Shown one piece after another: positions 25,848-43,035 of a stretch of 64,000 nucleotides of DNA (within the stretch, counting starts at the first letter, position 1; every line of letters begins with the position of its first letter). The notes under the pieces were generated by a model. It saw only the letters and a program-made list of their open reading frames with translations, did not search any database and was not told where the DNA came from. Both the position numbers and the translations under genes were made by a program. The stretch spans positions 1,940,001 through 2,004,000 of the forward strand of contig CP063163.1 in assembly GCA_014960805.1 (NCBI GenBank), given 5' to 3'. The DNA is from Cytobacillus suaedae. Its GTDB lineage: Bacteria; Bacillota; Bacilli; Bacillales; Bacillaceae_L.

Positions 25848-28613
25848 ATGGAGTACAAAGACACGTTACTAATGCCTAAAACCGAATTCCCAATGCGTGG
25901 AAATCTACCAAACAGAGAACCACAGATACAATCAAAGTGGGAAGAAATGGATATTTATAAAAAAGTACAAGAACGTACGAAAGATCGCCCTTTATGGATT
26001 TTACATGATGGCCCTCCTTACGCAAATGGAGATATCCATATGGGTCATGCTTTAAATAAAATTTTAAAAGACTTTATCGTTCGTTACAAATCAATGAATG
26101 GATATTGTGCTCCATATGTTCCAGGATGGGATACACATGGATTACCAATAGAAACTGCTCTTACGAAAAATAAAAAAGTGAACCGTAAAGAAATGTCAGT
26201 TGCTGAATTCAGAAAGCTTTGTGAAGAATATGCTTATGAACAAATTGATAGTCAGCGTGAACAATTTAAACGTTTGGGTGTTCGAGGAGACTGGGATAAT
26301 CCATATATCACACTAAAACCTGAATACGAAGCTCAACAGATAAAAGTTTTCGGTGACATGGCAAAAAAAGGGTACATTTATAAAGGTTTAAAACCTGTAT
26401 ATTGGTCTCCTTCAAGTGAATCAGCACTAGCTGAAGCGGAAATTGAATACCAAGATAAGCGCTCAGCCTCTATCTATGTTGGCTTTGAGGTGAAAGACGG
26501 TAAGGGTGTATTAGAAGGGGACGAACAGATTATTATCTGGACAACAACACCTTGGACTATTCCAGCTAACCTTGGAATTTCTGTGCACCCAGACCTAGAT
26601 TATAGTGTTGTTGATGTTAGTGATAAAAAATATGTGGTAGCTACAGATTTACTTGAAAGTGTAACAAAAGAGTTTGAATGGGAAAATGTTTCAACTGTTA
26701 AAAAAGTAAAAGGTAAAGATTTAGAACATATAATTGCTAAACACCCAATATATGGTCGTGATTCCCTAGTGATGTGCGGAGAGCATGTTACTACAGAATC
26801 AGGTACTGGATGTGTTCATACAGCACCAGGTCATGGTGAGGATGACTTTATTGTAGGGCAAAAGTATGGATTAGATGTATTATGTCCAGTTGATGAAAAG
26901 GGGTATATGACATCTGATGCTGAAGGGTTTGAAGGCTTATTTTATGATGAGGCGAATAAACCAATCACTGAGAAATTGTCAGAAGTAGGAGCACTGTTAA
27001 AGCTTTCATTTATCACCCATTCATACCCACATGACTGGCGTACAAAAAAACCAACAATCTTTCGTGCAACTGCGCAATGGTTCGCATCAATTAAAGATTT
27101 CCGTAGTGAATTAATGGATGCAGTAAAAGAAACAAAGTGGGTACCTGCATGGGGTGAGACTCGTCTCTTCAACATGGTTCGTGACCGTGGTGACTGGTGT
27201 ATTTCAAGGCAACGTGCGTGGGGTGTACCAATCCCAGTTTTCTACGGGGAAAATGGAACGCCTATTATCACGGATGAAACAATCGATCATGTATCAAACT
27301 TATTTAGGGAACATGGTTCAAATGTTTGGTTTGAACGTGAGGCAAAAGACTTATTACCTGAAGGATTTACTCACGAGTCAAGTCCTAACGGAACATTTAC
27401 CAAAGAACAGGATATTATGGATGTTTGGTTTGATTCTGGATCTTCACACCAAGCAGTTTTAGTTGAACGAGACGATTTACAGCGTCCAGCAGATTTATAT
27501 CTAGAAGGATCTGATCAATATCGTGGTTGGTTTAATTCTTCATTATCTACTTCCGTTGCAGTGACCGGAAAAGCACCATACAAGGGAATTTTAAGTCATG
27601 GATTTGCTTTAGATGGTGAAGGTCGAAAAATGAGTAAATCAATAGGAAATGTCGTAGTTCCATCAAAAGTTATGAATCAACTTGGAGCGGATATCCTTCG
27701 TTTATGGGTAGCATCCGTAGATTATCAATCAGACGTTAGGGTTTCTGATAATATCTTAAAGCAAGTAGCTGAAGTTTATCGTAAAATTCGTAATACCTAT
27801 CGATTCTTACTTGGTAACTTAGCTGATTTTACCCCAGCTGACGCACTTGATGTTTCAGAGCTAAGAGAAGTAGATCGCTACATGCTTGTTAAATTAAATA
27901 AGCTTATCGCTAAGGTTAAGAAATCTTATGAGAACTATGACTTTGCAGCTATTTTCCATGCCGTTCACAATTTCTGTACAATTGAATTGAGTTCATTCTA
28001 CTTAGACTTTGCTAAGGATGTACTTTATATCGAATCTGCTGACAATAAGGAACGTCGTGCAATACAAACGGTGTTATATGAAACATTGCTTGCATTAACT
28101 AAATTAATGGCGCCTATTCTTTCACATACAGCTGATGAGGTTTGGGAGCAAATCGCTTTTGTTACAGAAGAAAGTGTTCAGTTAGTTGATATGCCTGAAG
28201 TGAAAACCATTGCAAATCAAGAAGAAATTGAATCAAAATGGGATTCATTCATGACATTAAGAGACGATGTTCTAAAAGCACTTGAGGTAGCAAGGAATGA
28301 AAAAGTGATTGGAAAATCACTTAGTGCTAGTATTGTTCTCTATCCTAACGATCAAACGAAAGCCTTATTGGAATCAGTTGATGAAAACCTTCAACAACTA
28401 TTCATTGTTTCTGGATTTGAAATTGGTGGAAGTATTACTGAAGCACCTGAAAATGCACAAGATTTTGAGAACGTAAAAATAGTTGTTGGTACTGCTACAG
28501 GGGAAACATGTGAACGCTGTTGGGTTGTAACAACAACAGTAGGTCAAGACGAAGAACATCCAACACTTTGTACTAGATGTGCAAATGTTGTGAAAACTAG
28601 TTATCAATCATAG
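25848..28613 (+). CDS. ileS: Isoleucyl-tRNA synthetase
   Basis: Class I synthetase of 921 aa charging tRNA-Ile. The HIGH-type motif is [15 protein letters not shown] near the N-terminus, the KMSKS motif is [10 protein letters not shown], and the editing domain ([32 protein letters not shown]) lies between them. The C-terminal zinc site is CERCW...CTRC. Length and zinc finger correspond to the B. subtilis-type enzyme. Controlled by the T-box upstream; a 14-bp-stem terminator follows. Confidence 0.98.
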   Translation: MEYKDTLLMPKTEFPMRGNLPNREPQIQSKWEEMDIYKKVQERTKDRPLWILHDGPPYANGDIHMGHALNKILKDFIVRYKSMNGYCAPYVPGWDTHGLPIETALTKNKKVNRKEMSVAEFRKLCEEYAYEQIDSQREQFKRLGVRGDWDNPYITLKPEYEAQQIKVFGDMAKKGYIYKGLKPVYWSPSSESALAEAEIEYQDKRSASIYVGFEVKDGKGVLEGDEQIIIWTTTPWTIPANLGISVHPDLDYSVVDVSDKKYVVATDLLESVTKEFEWENVSTVKKVKGKDLEHIIAKHPIYGRDSLVMCGEHVTTESGTGCVHTAPGHGEDDFIVGQKYGLDVLCPVDEKGYMTSDAEGFEGLFYDEANKPITEKLSEVGALLKLSFITHSYPHDWRTKKPTIFRATAQWFASIKDFRSELMDAVKETKWVPAWGETRLFNMVRDRGDWCISRQRAWGVPIPVFYGENGTPIITDETIDHVSNLFREHGSNVWFEREAKDLLPEGFTHESSPNGTFTKEQDIMDVWFDSGSSHQAVLVERDDLQRPADLYLEGSDQYRGWFNSSLSTSVAVTGKAPYKGILSHGFALDGEGRKMSKSIGNVVVPSKVMNQLGADILRLWVASVDYQSDVRVSDNILKQVAEVYRKIRNTYRFLLGNLADFTPADALDVSELREVDRYMLVKLNKLIAKVKKSYENYDFAAIFHAVHNFCTIELSSFYLDFAKDVLYIESADNKERRAIQTVLYETLLALTKLMAPILSHTADEVWEQIAFVTEESVQLVDMPEVKTIANQEEIESKWDSFMTLRDDVLKALEVARNEKVIGKSLSASIVLYPNDQTKALLESVDENLQQLFIVSGFEIGGSITEAPENAQDFENVKIVVGTATGETCERCWVVTTTVGQDEEHPTLCTRCANVVKTSYQS

Positions 28614-28639
28614 AAATTGCTTTTTCTCATAAAATAAAA

Positions 28640-28677
28640 GAAAGGAAACTCGCTAGAGGCGGGTTTTCTTTCATTTT
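28640..28677 (+). terminator. Terminator after ileS
   Basis: Fourteen continuous base pairs (28640-28653 with 28659-28672, including G-T pairs) over TAGAG, followed by ATTTTG. Confidence 0.85.
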
Positions 28678-28887
28678 GCCCTTTGATATTTTTTCGTTAG
28701 TCTTGTCTGCCGACACATATTAAACCCCTCTTGCGTATATTTTCATTGAACGACTTAATTAGGCTATTTATTTTTTAAAAAGAGCTTTAAAGGAAAAACT
28801 TGTGGGCTTTTAAAGATATTGTTTTCGGTTACACTATCACTACTAACAGATCAGCGTTAATCAAAAGCATTACAAGGAGGCGTTCGA

Positions 28888-29250
28888 ATGAACGGTCAAT
28901 ATGCAGAGATTAAAGCAGAATTACTTATGATGAAAGACGAACTTCAAACAAGACTTTTTTCCCATTCCGCATATTATGAAATGAGTGCTGAACTAGGCTA
29001 TGAAGGTGATAATAGTGAAAAAGAAAAAATTATCTTGCATCATGTAAAGGAAGATTTACAGGATGTTCAGCTAGCACTTTGGAAAATTGAAAATGGTAAG
29101 TATGGTATCTGTGAGGAAACAGGTGAAAAGATTCCCCTTGAAAAATTAAATGTATTACCAACTGCAAGAACGATCTACGATTTTGCATATAGTTATTTTT
29201 ATCAAAAAACCGCATATCCCCAAACGTATGATCCTCAATTAACACACTAA
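28888..29250 (+). CDS. ylyA: DksA/TraR-type protein YlyA with degenerate zinc finger
   Basis: A 120-aa protein with an N-terminal helical hairpin and a C-terminal DksA-like motif (WKIENGKYGICEETGEKIPLEKLNV, split here at the finger). Only one cysteine (in YGICEE) remains where zinc-binding DksA has four. Position between ileS and lspA and sequence match B. subtilis YlyA, an RNA-polymerase-binding modulator of forespore sigma-G genes. Between the ileS terminator and this gene (28678-28887) I see only a weak forespore-type promoter candidate (GATAT 28815, CACTACTA 28839). Confidence 0.85.
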   Translation: MNGQYAEIKAELLMMKDELQTRLFSHSAYYEMSAELGYEGDNSEKEKIILHHVKEDLQDVQLALWKIENGKYGICEETGEKIPLEKLNVLPTARTIYDFAYSYFYQKTAYPQTYDPQLTH

Positions 29251-29279
29251 CAGAAGTGAGTTTCTCACTTCTGTTTTTC
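29251..29279 (+). terminator. Terminator after ylyA
   Basis: CAGAAGTGAG pairs with CTCACTTCTG over a TTT loop, followed by TTTTT. Confidence 0.8.
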
Positions 29280-29378
29280 ATTGTATGACTGAACTTTAGA
29301 ACGAACTTCATTGTGTATATAGACTAACTTGTGCTAAAATTCTAAAGGTACATAAAATGTTAAGATGGGGGTACATTT

Positions 29379-29846
29379 GTGATTTATTACTTAATCGCAT
29401 TAGTCATTATTGTCTTTGATCAACTAACAAAATGGGCAATTGTTACATACATGTCACTTGGGGAAAGTATCACTGTAGTTGAAAATTTCCTTTACATTAC
29501 TTCTCATAGAAATCGTGGGGCAGCCTGGGGTATATTGCAAGGCCAAATGTGGTTTTTCTACATTGTTACGGTAATTGTAGTCATTATTCTTGTGACCTAT
29601 ATTCAAAAGCTTCCTAAAGATCAGCGTATAATGGGTTATGCATTGGGATTAATGCTTGGAGGAGCAATTGGTAATTTTATTGACCGTATTTTCCGAAAAG
29701 AAGTTGTAGATTTTATAAATACATACATTTTCACATACGATTTCCCTATTTTCAATATCGCAGACTCAGCATTAGTTGTGGGAGTCGGAATTGTTTTAGT
29801 ACTCACATTGTTTGAAGGGAAATTTAAAGAAGGAGAAAGTAAATGA
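29379..29846 (+). CDS. lspA: Lipoprotein signal peptidase (signal peptidase II)
   Basis: Integral membrane aspartyl protease that removes signal peptides from prolipoproteins. The 155-aa chain has four membrane segments. Motifs: [27 protein letters not shown] with the first catalytic aspartate, VVDFI, and [14 protein letters not shown] with the second. GTG at 29379 after GATGGGGG is the start and fits the family length (154 in B. subtilis). It overlaps ylyB by 4 bases (ATGA). Confidence 0.96.
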   Translation: MIYYLIALVIIVFDQLTKWAIVTYMSLGESITVVENFLYITSHRNRGAAWGILQGQMWFFYIVTVIVVIILVTYIQKLPKDQRIMGYALGLMLGGAIGNFIDRIFRKEVVDFINTYIFTYDFPIFNIADSALVVGVGIVLVLTLFEGKFKEGESK

Positions 29847-30757
29847 ATCAAATCGAGTTAATAATTCAACAAGAACAACAGGGTGATCGCATTGATAAAG
29901 CAGTTTCAGCAATCAATAATGAATGGTCAAGAACTCAAGTACAACAATGGATTAAAGAGGGACAAGTTATTGTAAATGGAAAAGAAATAAAGTCTAACTA
30001 TAAAGTGACAAATGGGGACCAAATCCTTGTTACTATCCCAGATCCTGAAGAACTTGATGTTGTAGCAGAAGAAATGAATTTAGAAATTTACTATGAAGAC
30101 AGTGATGTACTAGTAGTAAATAAACCAAGAGGGATGGTCGTTCATCCGGCACCTGGTCATCTTACTGGTACGTTAGTAAATGGTTTAATGGCTCATTGCA
30201 AAGACCTCTCAGGTATTAATGGAGTGTTAAGACCAGGAATAGTTCATCGTATTGATAAAGATACGTCAGGCTTGCTTATGGTTGCAAAAAATGACATGGC
30301 ACATGAATCGTTAGTAAATCAATTGGTCAAAAAAACTGTTACTCGAAAATATAAGGCTATTGTTCATGGAATTATTCCACATGACCATGGGACTATTGAT
30401 GCCCCTATTGGAAGAGATAAACGAGATCGTCAAAGTATGACGGTAACAGATGAAAATAGTAAAGAAGCGATAACACATTTTAATGTGATTGATCGTTTTA
30501 AAGATTTTACATTTGTTGAATGCCAATTAGAAACTGGGAGAACACATCAAATTCGTGTTCATATGAAATACATCGGATATCCCCTTGCAGGTGATCCAAA
30601 ATATGGTCCTAAGAAAACTCTGTCGATTGATGGACAAGCTTTACATGCTGGGATCCTAGGCTTTACTCACCCGAGGACGAATGAGTATCTAGAATTTGAA
30701 GCTCCGTTGCCTGAGGAATTCGAAAGCCTTCTCACTTTATTAAAAAATCGCAGTTGA
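29843..30757 (+). CDS. ylyB: RluD-family pseudouridine synthase YlyB
   Basis: Probable 23S rRNA pseudouridine synthase. The 304-aa protein has an N-terminal S4 RNA-binding domain (about 12-75) and a catalytic domain with [19 protein letters not shown], containing the essential Asp, plus [16 protein letters not shown]. Translationally coupled to lspA. The -35 of the pyr operon promoter overlaps its stop codon. Exact rRNA target positions cannot be read from sequence. Confidence 0.95.
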   Translation: MNQIELIIQQEQQGDRIDKAVSAINNEWSRTQVQQWIKEGQVIVNGKEIKSNYKVTNGDQILVTIPDPEELDVVAEEMNLEIYYEDSDVLVVNKPRGMVVHPAPGHLTGTLVNGLMAHCKDLSGINGVLRPGIVHRIDKDTSGLLMVAKNDMAHESLVNQLVKKTVTRKYKAIVHGIIPHDHGTIDAPIGRDKRDRQSMTVTDENSKEAITHFNVIDRFKDFTFVECQLETGRTHQIRVHMKYIGYPLAGDPKYGPKKTLSIDGQALHAGILGFTHPRTNEYLEFEAPLPEEFESLLTLLKNRS

Positions 30758-30782
30758 CAAATTTCGATTATTTTATTATGAT
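30754..30782 (+). promoter_or_regulatory. Sigma-A-type promoter of the pyr operon
   Basis: TTGACA (30754-30759), a 17-base spacer and TATGAT (30777-30782). It lies at the end of ylyB and feeds the first PyrR attenuator. Confidence 0.82.
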
Positions 30783-30783
30783 T

Positions 30784-31502
<719 letters not shown>

Positions 31503-31616
31503 TCCCTTTTAAGCTAGTCCCGAGAGACTAACAAAGGTGGAGAGATAATTCTTGCTTTAGAAAGCAGGGTTACATCACCTCTTTGTGTCTTAAAAGCCAC
31601 GAAGAGGTTTTTTATT
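31503..31616 (+). promoter_or_regulatory. PyrR attenuator 2 (pyrR-pyrP)
   Basis: Binding loop CTAGTCCCGAGAGACTAAC at 31514-31532 followed by AAAGG. The terminator stem CCTCTTTGTG (31578-31587) pairs with CACGAAGAGG (31598-31607), then TTTTTTATT. Confidence 0.88.
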
Positions 31617-31694
31617 ACCTCCACATTTCTTTCAAAACTAACTTGGATTAAATCACAGATAAAAGAGACGATATATAATGAGGAGGAATTTAAA

Positions 31695-33020
31695 ATGAGT
31701 ACAAACGAAGAAAAAGTACTTTTAGATGTAGAAGATGTTCCATCAATAGGTAAGTGGTTACCTTTAAGCTTACAGCACCTTTTTGCAATGTTCGGTGCTA
31801 CAATCTTAGTGCCATACTTGGTAGGATTAAGTCCGGCAGTTGCATTAATATCAAGTGGATTAGGTACGATTGCCTTTTTATTAATTACAAGAGGTCAAGT
31901 TCCAGCATATCTTGGTTCTTCCTTCGCGTTCATTGCCCCGATTATTGCAGCACAAACAGTAGATGGACCCGGTGCAGCAATGGTAGGAAGCTTCCTTGCT
32001 GGATTGGCATACGGAGTTGTAGCTTTAATTATAAAAATGGCAGGATATAAATGGGTAATGAGAGTACTCCCTCCAGTAGTTGTAGGGCCGGTAATCATAG
32101 TCATTGGACTAGGGTTAGCAAGTGTTGCAGTAGGTATGGCAATGTATGAGAATCCAGGAGCGCCAGCTGGTGAGCTTGTCTATAGTTCAACACATCTTAT
32201 CGTAGCGTTAGTTACACTCGGAATCACAATTGTAAGTGCAATCTTTTTTAGAGGTTTCTTTGGTCTTATACCTATACTTGTTGGGATTGTAGGTGGATAT
32301 CTTTTCGCAAGCCTTATGGGTCTTGTAGATTTAACTGGAATTGCACAGGCTCCTTGGATTGCAGCGCCAGATTTCCTAATACCATTTGTAAGTTATACAC
32401 CTTCTATTTCATGGGAGATCTTCTTACTAATGGTACCAGTTGCAATTGTAACAATCTCTGAACATATTGGACACCAAATGGTTCTAGGAAATGTAGTTGG
32501 AAGAGACTATGTGAAAAAACCTGGTCTTCATGTTTCAATTCTAGGAGATGGTGTGGCTACAATGATTGCAGCATTAATTGGTGGACCTCCTAATACAACG
32601 TATGGAGAAAACATTGGTGTGCTTGCGATCACAAGAGTTTACAGCATCTTTGTAATTGCTGGTGCAGCAGTTATAGCGATTTGCTTCGGGTTTATTGGAA
32701 AAATCACTGCATTAATTAGCTCGGTTCCTACCCCGGTTATGGGTGGGGTTTCAATTTTGCTATTCGGAATAATCGCTTCGTCTGGATTACGCATGCTAGT
32801 TGATGGAAAAATTGATTTTGGTCAAAAACGTAACTTAATTATCTCATCTGTTATCCTGGTTATTGGAATCGGTGGAGCGTTCATTCACATCGGAGATAAG
32901 TTTGAACTTCATGGAATGGCATTAGCAGCAATTCTAGGTATTATTCTAAACTTACTGTTACCAGGAAAAGATCATAACGGAGAAAATATAGATGAATTAG
33001 ACAAAGATTCAGTTGCATAA
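31695..33020 (+). CDS. pyrP: Uracil permease
   Basis: Nucleobase:cation symporter of the UraA/NCS2 family, 441 aa (B. subtilis PyrP about 435), importing uracil for salvage. It has about 14 hydrophobic segments. Family motifs include SLQHLFAMFGATILVPYLVG near the N-terminus, VTISEHIGHQMVLG, and GGPPNTTYGENIGVLAITRV. GAGGAGG precedes the ATG. It lies between attenuators 2 and 3, so its level and that of the biosynthetic genes can both fall with pyrimidine supply. Confidence 0.96.
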   Translation: MSTNEEKVLLDVEDVPSIGKWLPLSLQHLFAMFGATILVPYLVGLSPAVALISSGLGTIAFLLITRGQVPAYLGSSFAFIAPIIAAQTVDGPGAAMVGSFLAGLAYGVVALIIKMAGYKWVMRVLPPVVVGPVIIVIGLGLASVAVGMAMYENPGAPAGELVYSSTHLIVALVTLGITIVSAIFFRGFFGLIPILVGIVGGYLFASLMGLVDLTGIAQAPWIAAPDFLIPFVSYTPSISWEIFLLMVPVAIVTISEHIGHQMVLGNVVGRDYVKKPGLHVSILGDGVATMIAALIGGPPNTTYGENIGVLAITRVYSIFVIAGAAVIAICFGFIGKITALISSVPTPVMGGVSILLFGIIASSGLRMLVDGKIDFGQKRNLIISSVILVIGIGGAFIHIGDKFELHGMALAAILGIILNLLLPGKDHNGENIDELDKDSVA

Positions 33021-33163
33021 TATCACCTTTTAAAAAAGCACAGAGAGGCTTCCAAGGGTGTGGTTAGTGGCGTAAACAGGAGAAAACAATTTCTGTTGCT
33101 TCGTCACGGAAAAAAGCCGCAATTTACACACCCTGACTTAAAATAGTCGGGGTGTTTTTTTAT
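33021..33163 (+). promoter_or_regulatory. PyrR attenuator 3 (pyrP-pyrB)
   Basis: Binding loop CACAGAGAGGCTTCCAAGG at 33040-33058; the 5-prime half of the consensus (AGTCC) is less well kept than in the other two. The terminator stem ACACCCTGACT (33128-33138) pairs with AGTCGGGGTGT (33145-33155), then a T-run. Confidence 0.87.
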
Positions 33164-33165
33164 AA

Positions 33166-35365
<2,200 letters not shown>

Positions 35366-35369
<4 letters not shown>

Positions 35370-36466
35370 AGCGTCAATTAATTTTAGAGGATGGCACGAT
35401 ATTTGTAGGAACAGGTTTTGGTAGTGAGGCTCAGTCGATCGGTGAGGTTGTATTTAATACAGGTATGACAGGCTACCAAGAAATTCTTTCAGACCCTTCT
35501 TACTGCGGACAAATTGTTACATTAACTTACCCACTTGTTGGAAACTATGGAATTAATCGTGATGACTTTGAATCGATTACTCCAGCCATTCAAGGTTTTA
35601 TCGTGAAAGAAGTATGTGACCACCCATCTAACTTTAGAAGTCAATCATCATTAGATGAGTTTTTTAAAGCTAAGAATATTCCTGGATTAGCTGGAATTGA
35701 TACTAGGAAGTTAACAAGAATTATTCGTCAGCACGGTACGTTAAAAGGTGCTATTTGTAGCATGAATGTGAATGTTCAAGAAGTTGTTGCTTCACTTCAA
35801 ACGGTAAGTTTACCAACGGATCAAGTAAAACAAGTATCAACAAAAAGTGCCTACCCAAGCCCGGGACGTGGTCATCGAGTGGTTCTGGTCGATTTCGGAA
35901 TGAAGCATGGTATTTTACGCGAACTAAATAAGCGTAATTGTGATGTGATTGTTGTTCCATATAATGTGACAGCAGAAGAAGTTCTTCGTTTAAGCCCTGA
36001 TGGAATTATGTTAAGTAATGGACCTGGAGACCCTAAGGATGTTCCAGAAGCCATTGAAATGATCAACGGTATTATAGGTAAAGTTCCTCTATTTGGAATA
36101 TGCCTTGGACATCAACTATTTGCACTTGCTGGTGGAGCTGATACAGAAAGATTAAAATTTGGTCATCGTGGATCAAATCACCCTGTAAAAGACCTAGTAA
36201 CAGGTAAGGTTGCGATTACTTCACAGAACCATGGCTATACAGTAAACGAAGAGTCATTAAAAGATACAAGATTAACAGTTACACATATAGCTTTAAATGA
36301 TGGAACAATTGAAGGGTTAAAGCACCTTGATTATCCAGCATTCACTGTACAATACCACCCAGAAGCATCACCTGGTCCAGAGGATGCAAACCATTTATTT
36401 GATCAATTTATAGACATGATTAAAACATCTAAGAAAGTAGGGGAAGAAGTATGCCAAAACGCGTAG
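35366..36466 (+). CDS. carA: Carbamoyl phosphate synthase small (glutaminase) subunit
   Basis: Supplies ammonia from glutamine to the large subunit. The 366-aa protein contains [15 protein letters not shown] with the catalytic cysteine and the triad segment [13 protein letters not shown]. The ATG at 35366 overlaps the pyrC stop and aligns with the family N-terminus ([14 protein letters not shown]); an in-frame ATG at 35342 inside pyrC is less likely. In bacilli this pyr-linked enzyme is called PyrAA. Overlaps carB by 16 bases. Confidence 0.97.
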
Positions 36467-39400
36467 ACATAAACAGTATTCTTGTAATAGGTTCAGGACC
36501 AATCGTAATCGGTCAAGCAGCAGAGTTTGACTATGCGGGAACACAGGCTTGTGTTGCATTAAAAGAAGAAGGCTATAAAGTCATTTTGGTAAACTCAAAC
36601 CCAGCAACAATCATGACAGATACTGAAATAGCAGATAAAGTCTATATTGAGCCATTAACGCTAGAGTTTGTTAGTCGAATTATTCGTAAAGAACGACCTG
36701 ATGCTCTATTACCAACACTTGGAGGTCAAACTGGTCTTAATATGGCAGTTGAGCTTGCAAAATCAGGTGTGTTAGATGAATGTGGCGTAGAGATTCTTGG
36801 TACTAAACTTTCGTCCATTGAACAAGCGGAGGACAGAGATTTATTTCGTACGTTGATGAACACATTAAATGAGCCAGTACCAGAAAGTGATATTATCCAT
36901 ACTCTTGAAGGAGCATTTTCATTCGTAGAACGAGTTGGATATCCAGTAATTGTTCGTCCTGCCTATACTCTAGGTGGAACTGGTGGGGGAATCTGTAGTG
37001 ATGAAGAAGAACTTATTGAGATTGTCACAAGTGGATTAAAAAGTAGTCCAGTAACCCAGTGTTTACTTGAGAAGAGTATTGCTGGTTTTAAAGAAATTGA
37101 GTATGAGGTTATGAGAGATTCGGCAGATAACGCAATCGTTGTGTGTAATATGGAAAACATTGACCCAGTCGGTGTGCATACGGGTGACTCAATCGTAGTA
37201 GCACCTAGCCAGACCATGAGTGACAGAGAATACCAAATGTTACGTAATACATCCCTGAAAATCATAAGAGCACTAGGAATTGAAGGTGGATGTAACGTTC
37301 AGCTTGCCTTAGATCCTTACAGCTTTAACTATTACATCATTGAGGTTAATCCGCGTGTAAGTCGATCTTCTGCTTTAGCGTCTAAAGCAACGGGGTATCC
37401 AATTGCGAAATTAGCTGCAAAAATTGCGGTAGGCTTAACGCTTGATGAAATGATTAACCCGGTAACTGGGAAGACATATTCATGCTTCGAACCAGCACTT
37501 GATTATATCGTTACAAAAATTCCTCGCTGGCCATTTGATAAATTTGAATCTGCTAACCGCAGACTTGGAACACAAATGAAGGCAACTGGAGAGGTAATGG
37601 CCATCGGTAGAAACTTTGAAGAATCAATTCTTAAGGCAGTTCGCTCTTTAGAATCAAATATTTATCACCTCGAACTAAAGGATGCTGCTTTAATTGGTGA
37701 TGAAATTATTGAAAAACGTATTCGTAAAGCCGGAGATGAGCGCTTATTCTATATCGCTGAAGCATTACGACGCGGAATTACAATAGAGACCATTCACGAG
37801 TGGAGTGAAATTGATCTATTTTTCTTGCAAAAAATTGATAACATCATTCGTTTTGAATCTACAATTGTAGAGAATATCTTTGATATTGATGTATTATTAC
37901 AAGCAAAAAGAATGGGCTTTGCAGACATAGCAATCTCTAAGCTCTGGAATTGTGAAGAGCGCGAAGTCTATGAATTCCGTAAACAAGCTGGTCTTATGCC
38001 AGTATATAAAATGGTAGATACGTGTGCAGCTGAGTTTGAATCATCGACACCTTATTATTACGGTACGTATGAGGATGAGAATGAATCCATTGTAACAGAG
38101 CGAGAAAGTGTTGTTGTACTTGGTTCAGGACCAATCCGTATTGGCCAAGGAATTGAATTTGACTATGCAACGGTTCATTCAGTTTGGGCGATAAAAGAAG
38201 CGGGATACGAGGCGATCATCGTTAATAATAATCCTGAAACAGTATCAACTGACTTTTCTATCTCAGATAAGCTATACTTTGAACCTCTAACAATAGAAGA
38301 TGTAATGCACATCATTGACCTAGAGCAACCAATGGGTGTAGTCGTACAATTCGGTGGTCAAACGGCTATTAATCTAGCAAGCGAATTATCCGCTAGGGGA
38401 GTTAAGATTCTTGGAACATCATTAGAGGACATGGACCGAGCAGAAGACCGTGATAAGTTTGAGCAAACACTAACAACTCTAGGTGTTCCTCAGCCCAAAG
38501 GAAAGACAGCAACGTCTGTTGAAGAAGCGGTTGTTATTGCAGAGTCAATTGGTTATCCAGTATTAGTTCGTCCATCTTATGTTCTAGGTGGTCGTGCAAT
38601 GGAGATTGTTTATCAAACCGAGGAACTTTTACATTACATGGAAAATGCGGTAAATATAAATCCTCAGCACCCTGTATTGATTGACCGCTACTTAATTGGA
38701 AAAGAAATTGAGGTAGATGCAATTTCCGATGGAGAAACGGTACTAGTTCCAGGAATCATGGAGCATATCGAGCGAGCGGGTGTTCACTCAGGAGATTCAA
38801 TCGCAGTATACCCTCCACAGAGTCTATCAGACGAGATTAAGAAACAAATTGTAGAATACACAATATCTTTAGCAAAAGGTTTAAAAATAAAAGGCTTACT
38901 AAATATTCAGTTTGTTATTTCTAAGGGTGAAGTACTTGTTCTTGAGGTAAATCCAAGATCAAGTAGAACGGTTCCTTTCTTAAGTAAAATAACTGGAGTT
39001 CCGATGGCTAATATCGCTACAAAGGTTATTTTAGGTAATAGTTTACTAGATTTGGGTTATACAACAGGACTATATCCTGAAAGTGAAGGTGTTTATGTAA
39101 AAGCGCCTGTGTTCTCTTTTGCAAAGCTACGAGGTGTAGACATAACACTAGGGCCTGAGATGAAATCAACTGGAGAGGTAATGGGGAAAGATTCTACTTT
39201 AGAAAAAGCCCTTTACAAAGCCCTTGTTGCTTCTGGTTATAAAATTCCAACGTACGGATCAGTATTACTAACTGTTGCAGATAAGGATAAGGAAGAAGCA
39301 TTAGACATTGCAAAACGTTTCCATACAATAGGCTATCGAATCTTAGCAACTAGTGGAACAGCAAGCTACTTGAGTCAAGCAAACATACCTGTCCAAGTTG

Positions 39401-39659
39401 TTAACAAAATTGGCACAGAAAAACCAAGCTTACTAGATGTTATCCGTAAAGGGGAAGCTCAGTTCGTAATCAATACCCTTACAAAAGGAAAACAGCCAGC
39501 TCGTGATGGATTTAGAATACGCCGTGAATCAGTTGAAAATGGTGTCGCTTGTTTAACGTCACTAGATACTGCGAAAGCAATATTAAGAGTATTAGAATCT
39601 ATGACTTTTTCAGCAGAAGCAATGGCAACCCATGCTAAAAAACCTGAGGTGATTTACTC

Positions 39660-39663
<4 letters not shown>
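36451..39663 (+). CDS. carB: Carbamoyl phosphate synthase large subunit
   Basis: A 1070-aa protein made of two homologous ATP-grasp halves ([20 protein letters not shown] at about residue 10 and [20 protein letters not shown] at about 555), which phosphorylate bicarbonate and carbamate, and a C-terminal MGS-type regulatory domain (about 940-1050, with [10 protein letters not shown]). Length equals PyrAB of B. subtilis within one residue. In the pyr operon it is expected to be controlled by PyrR and by nucleotide effectors. Confidence 0.98.
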
Positions 39664-42061
<2,398 letters not shown>

Positions 42062-42065
<4 letters not shown>

Positions 42066-42691
42066 AAAAGCAAATTGCAGCTAATTTACTAGAAATAGGG
42101 GCAGTATTTTTACAGCCAAATGATCCATTTACTTGGTCATCAGGAATAAAATCTCCTATTTATTGTGATAACCGACTTACATTATCATTTCCAACGGTCC
42201 GAAAGGAAATTGCTCAAGGTTTAGCAGAGCTGATTGAAACAAATTTTAAAGATGTACAGGTTATTGCAGGGACTGCAACGGCAGGAATCCCACATGCAGC
42301 TTGGGTTAGTGATATATTAAATCAACCTATGTGTTATGTTCGTAGTAAACCAAAAGGACACGGTAAAGGTAAACAAATCGAAGGTAAGGCTGAACCAGGC
42401 CAAAAGGTGGTTGTTGTAGAGGACTTAATCTCAACAGGTGGAAGTGCAATTACCGCCGTAGAAGCGTTAAGAGAAGCTGGCTGTGAAGTACTTGGCGTTG
42501 TTGCCATCTTTACATACGGCCTAGAATCAGGACTTTCAAGATTAAAAGACGCGAATATACAAGCCTACGCTTTAAGTGACTTCACTACACTATCTGAAGT
42601 TGCCTTAGAAAAAGGTGTAATATCCAGCGAAGACTTAGAAAGACTAGAAAGCTGGAGAAAAGACCCTTCTGATGAAAGCTGGGTAAAATAG
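42062..42691 (+). CDS. pyrE: Orotate phosphoribosyltransferase
   Basis: Joins orotate to PRPP to give OMP. The 209-aa protein shows the PRPP motif [20 protein letters not shown] and the flexible loop [19 protein letters not shown] at 42062 overlaps the pyrF stop; GGAAGGGG lies upstream. Last gene of the pyr operon, followed by a strong terminator. B. subtilis continues with the cysH sulfate genes before rqcH; here two repeat copies stand in that place. Confidence 0.97.
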
Positions 42692-42702
42692 TAAGTAAAA
42701 TG

Positions 42703-42737
42703 AGGGTGTCCCAAATAATTTAGGGACACCCTTTTTA
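42703..42737 (+). terminator. Terminator of the pyr operon
   Basis: AGGGTGTCCC (42703-42712) pairs with GGGACACCCT (42723-42732), followed by TTTT. Confidence 0.9.
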
Positions 42738-42764
42738 AGTGAGTTTCTTTTTTGTAATGTGGCC

Positions 42765-42881
42765 GCAGCCTGAATCCACTTCGCTTTCCGCGGGTGACCC
42801 GTGAGCCTCCTCGTTCGTTCCTCACTGCGGGGTCTCACATTGGCCACTTCTCCCGCAGGAGTCTTCGTGGATTCAGTCTGC
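42765..42881 (+). repeat. Palindromic intergenic repeat, copy B
   Basis: Same core order as copy A (CTTTCCGCGGG, GAGCCTCCTC, CTGCGGGGTCTC, CTCCCGCAGGAGTC). Its outer arms are different: 42765-42779 (GCAG..GAATCCAC) pairs with 42867-42881 (GTGGATTC..CTGC) at 14 of 15 positions. The following 154 bases (42882-43035) are A/T-rich with no gene that I can see. Confidence 0.85.
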
Positions 42882-43035
42882 TTAGAGCTTATAAAATGGT
42901 TTTCTAACTTATTAGTTTTTAAAAGCTTACATACAAAAACAAGAAAATCATTCCATTTGGTCAACATCCCGTTGGTTCAATCTCATTTTTTAACTCTAGG
43001 GCTATGTTAAACCTTATTAATGCCATAATTACTAT

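Noticed and set aside
42565-43010. Frames on both strands across the pyrE end and repeat copy B
   Set aside because: They depend on the repeat core, conflict with the pyr terminator and have no protein family pattern.
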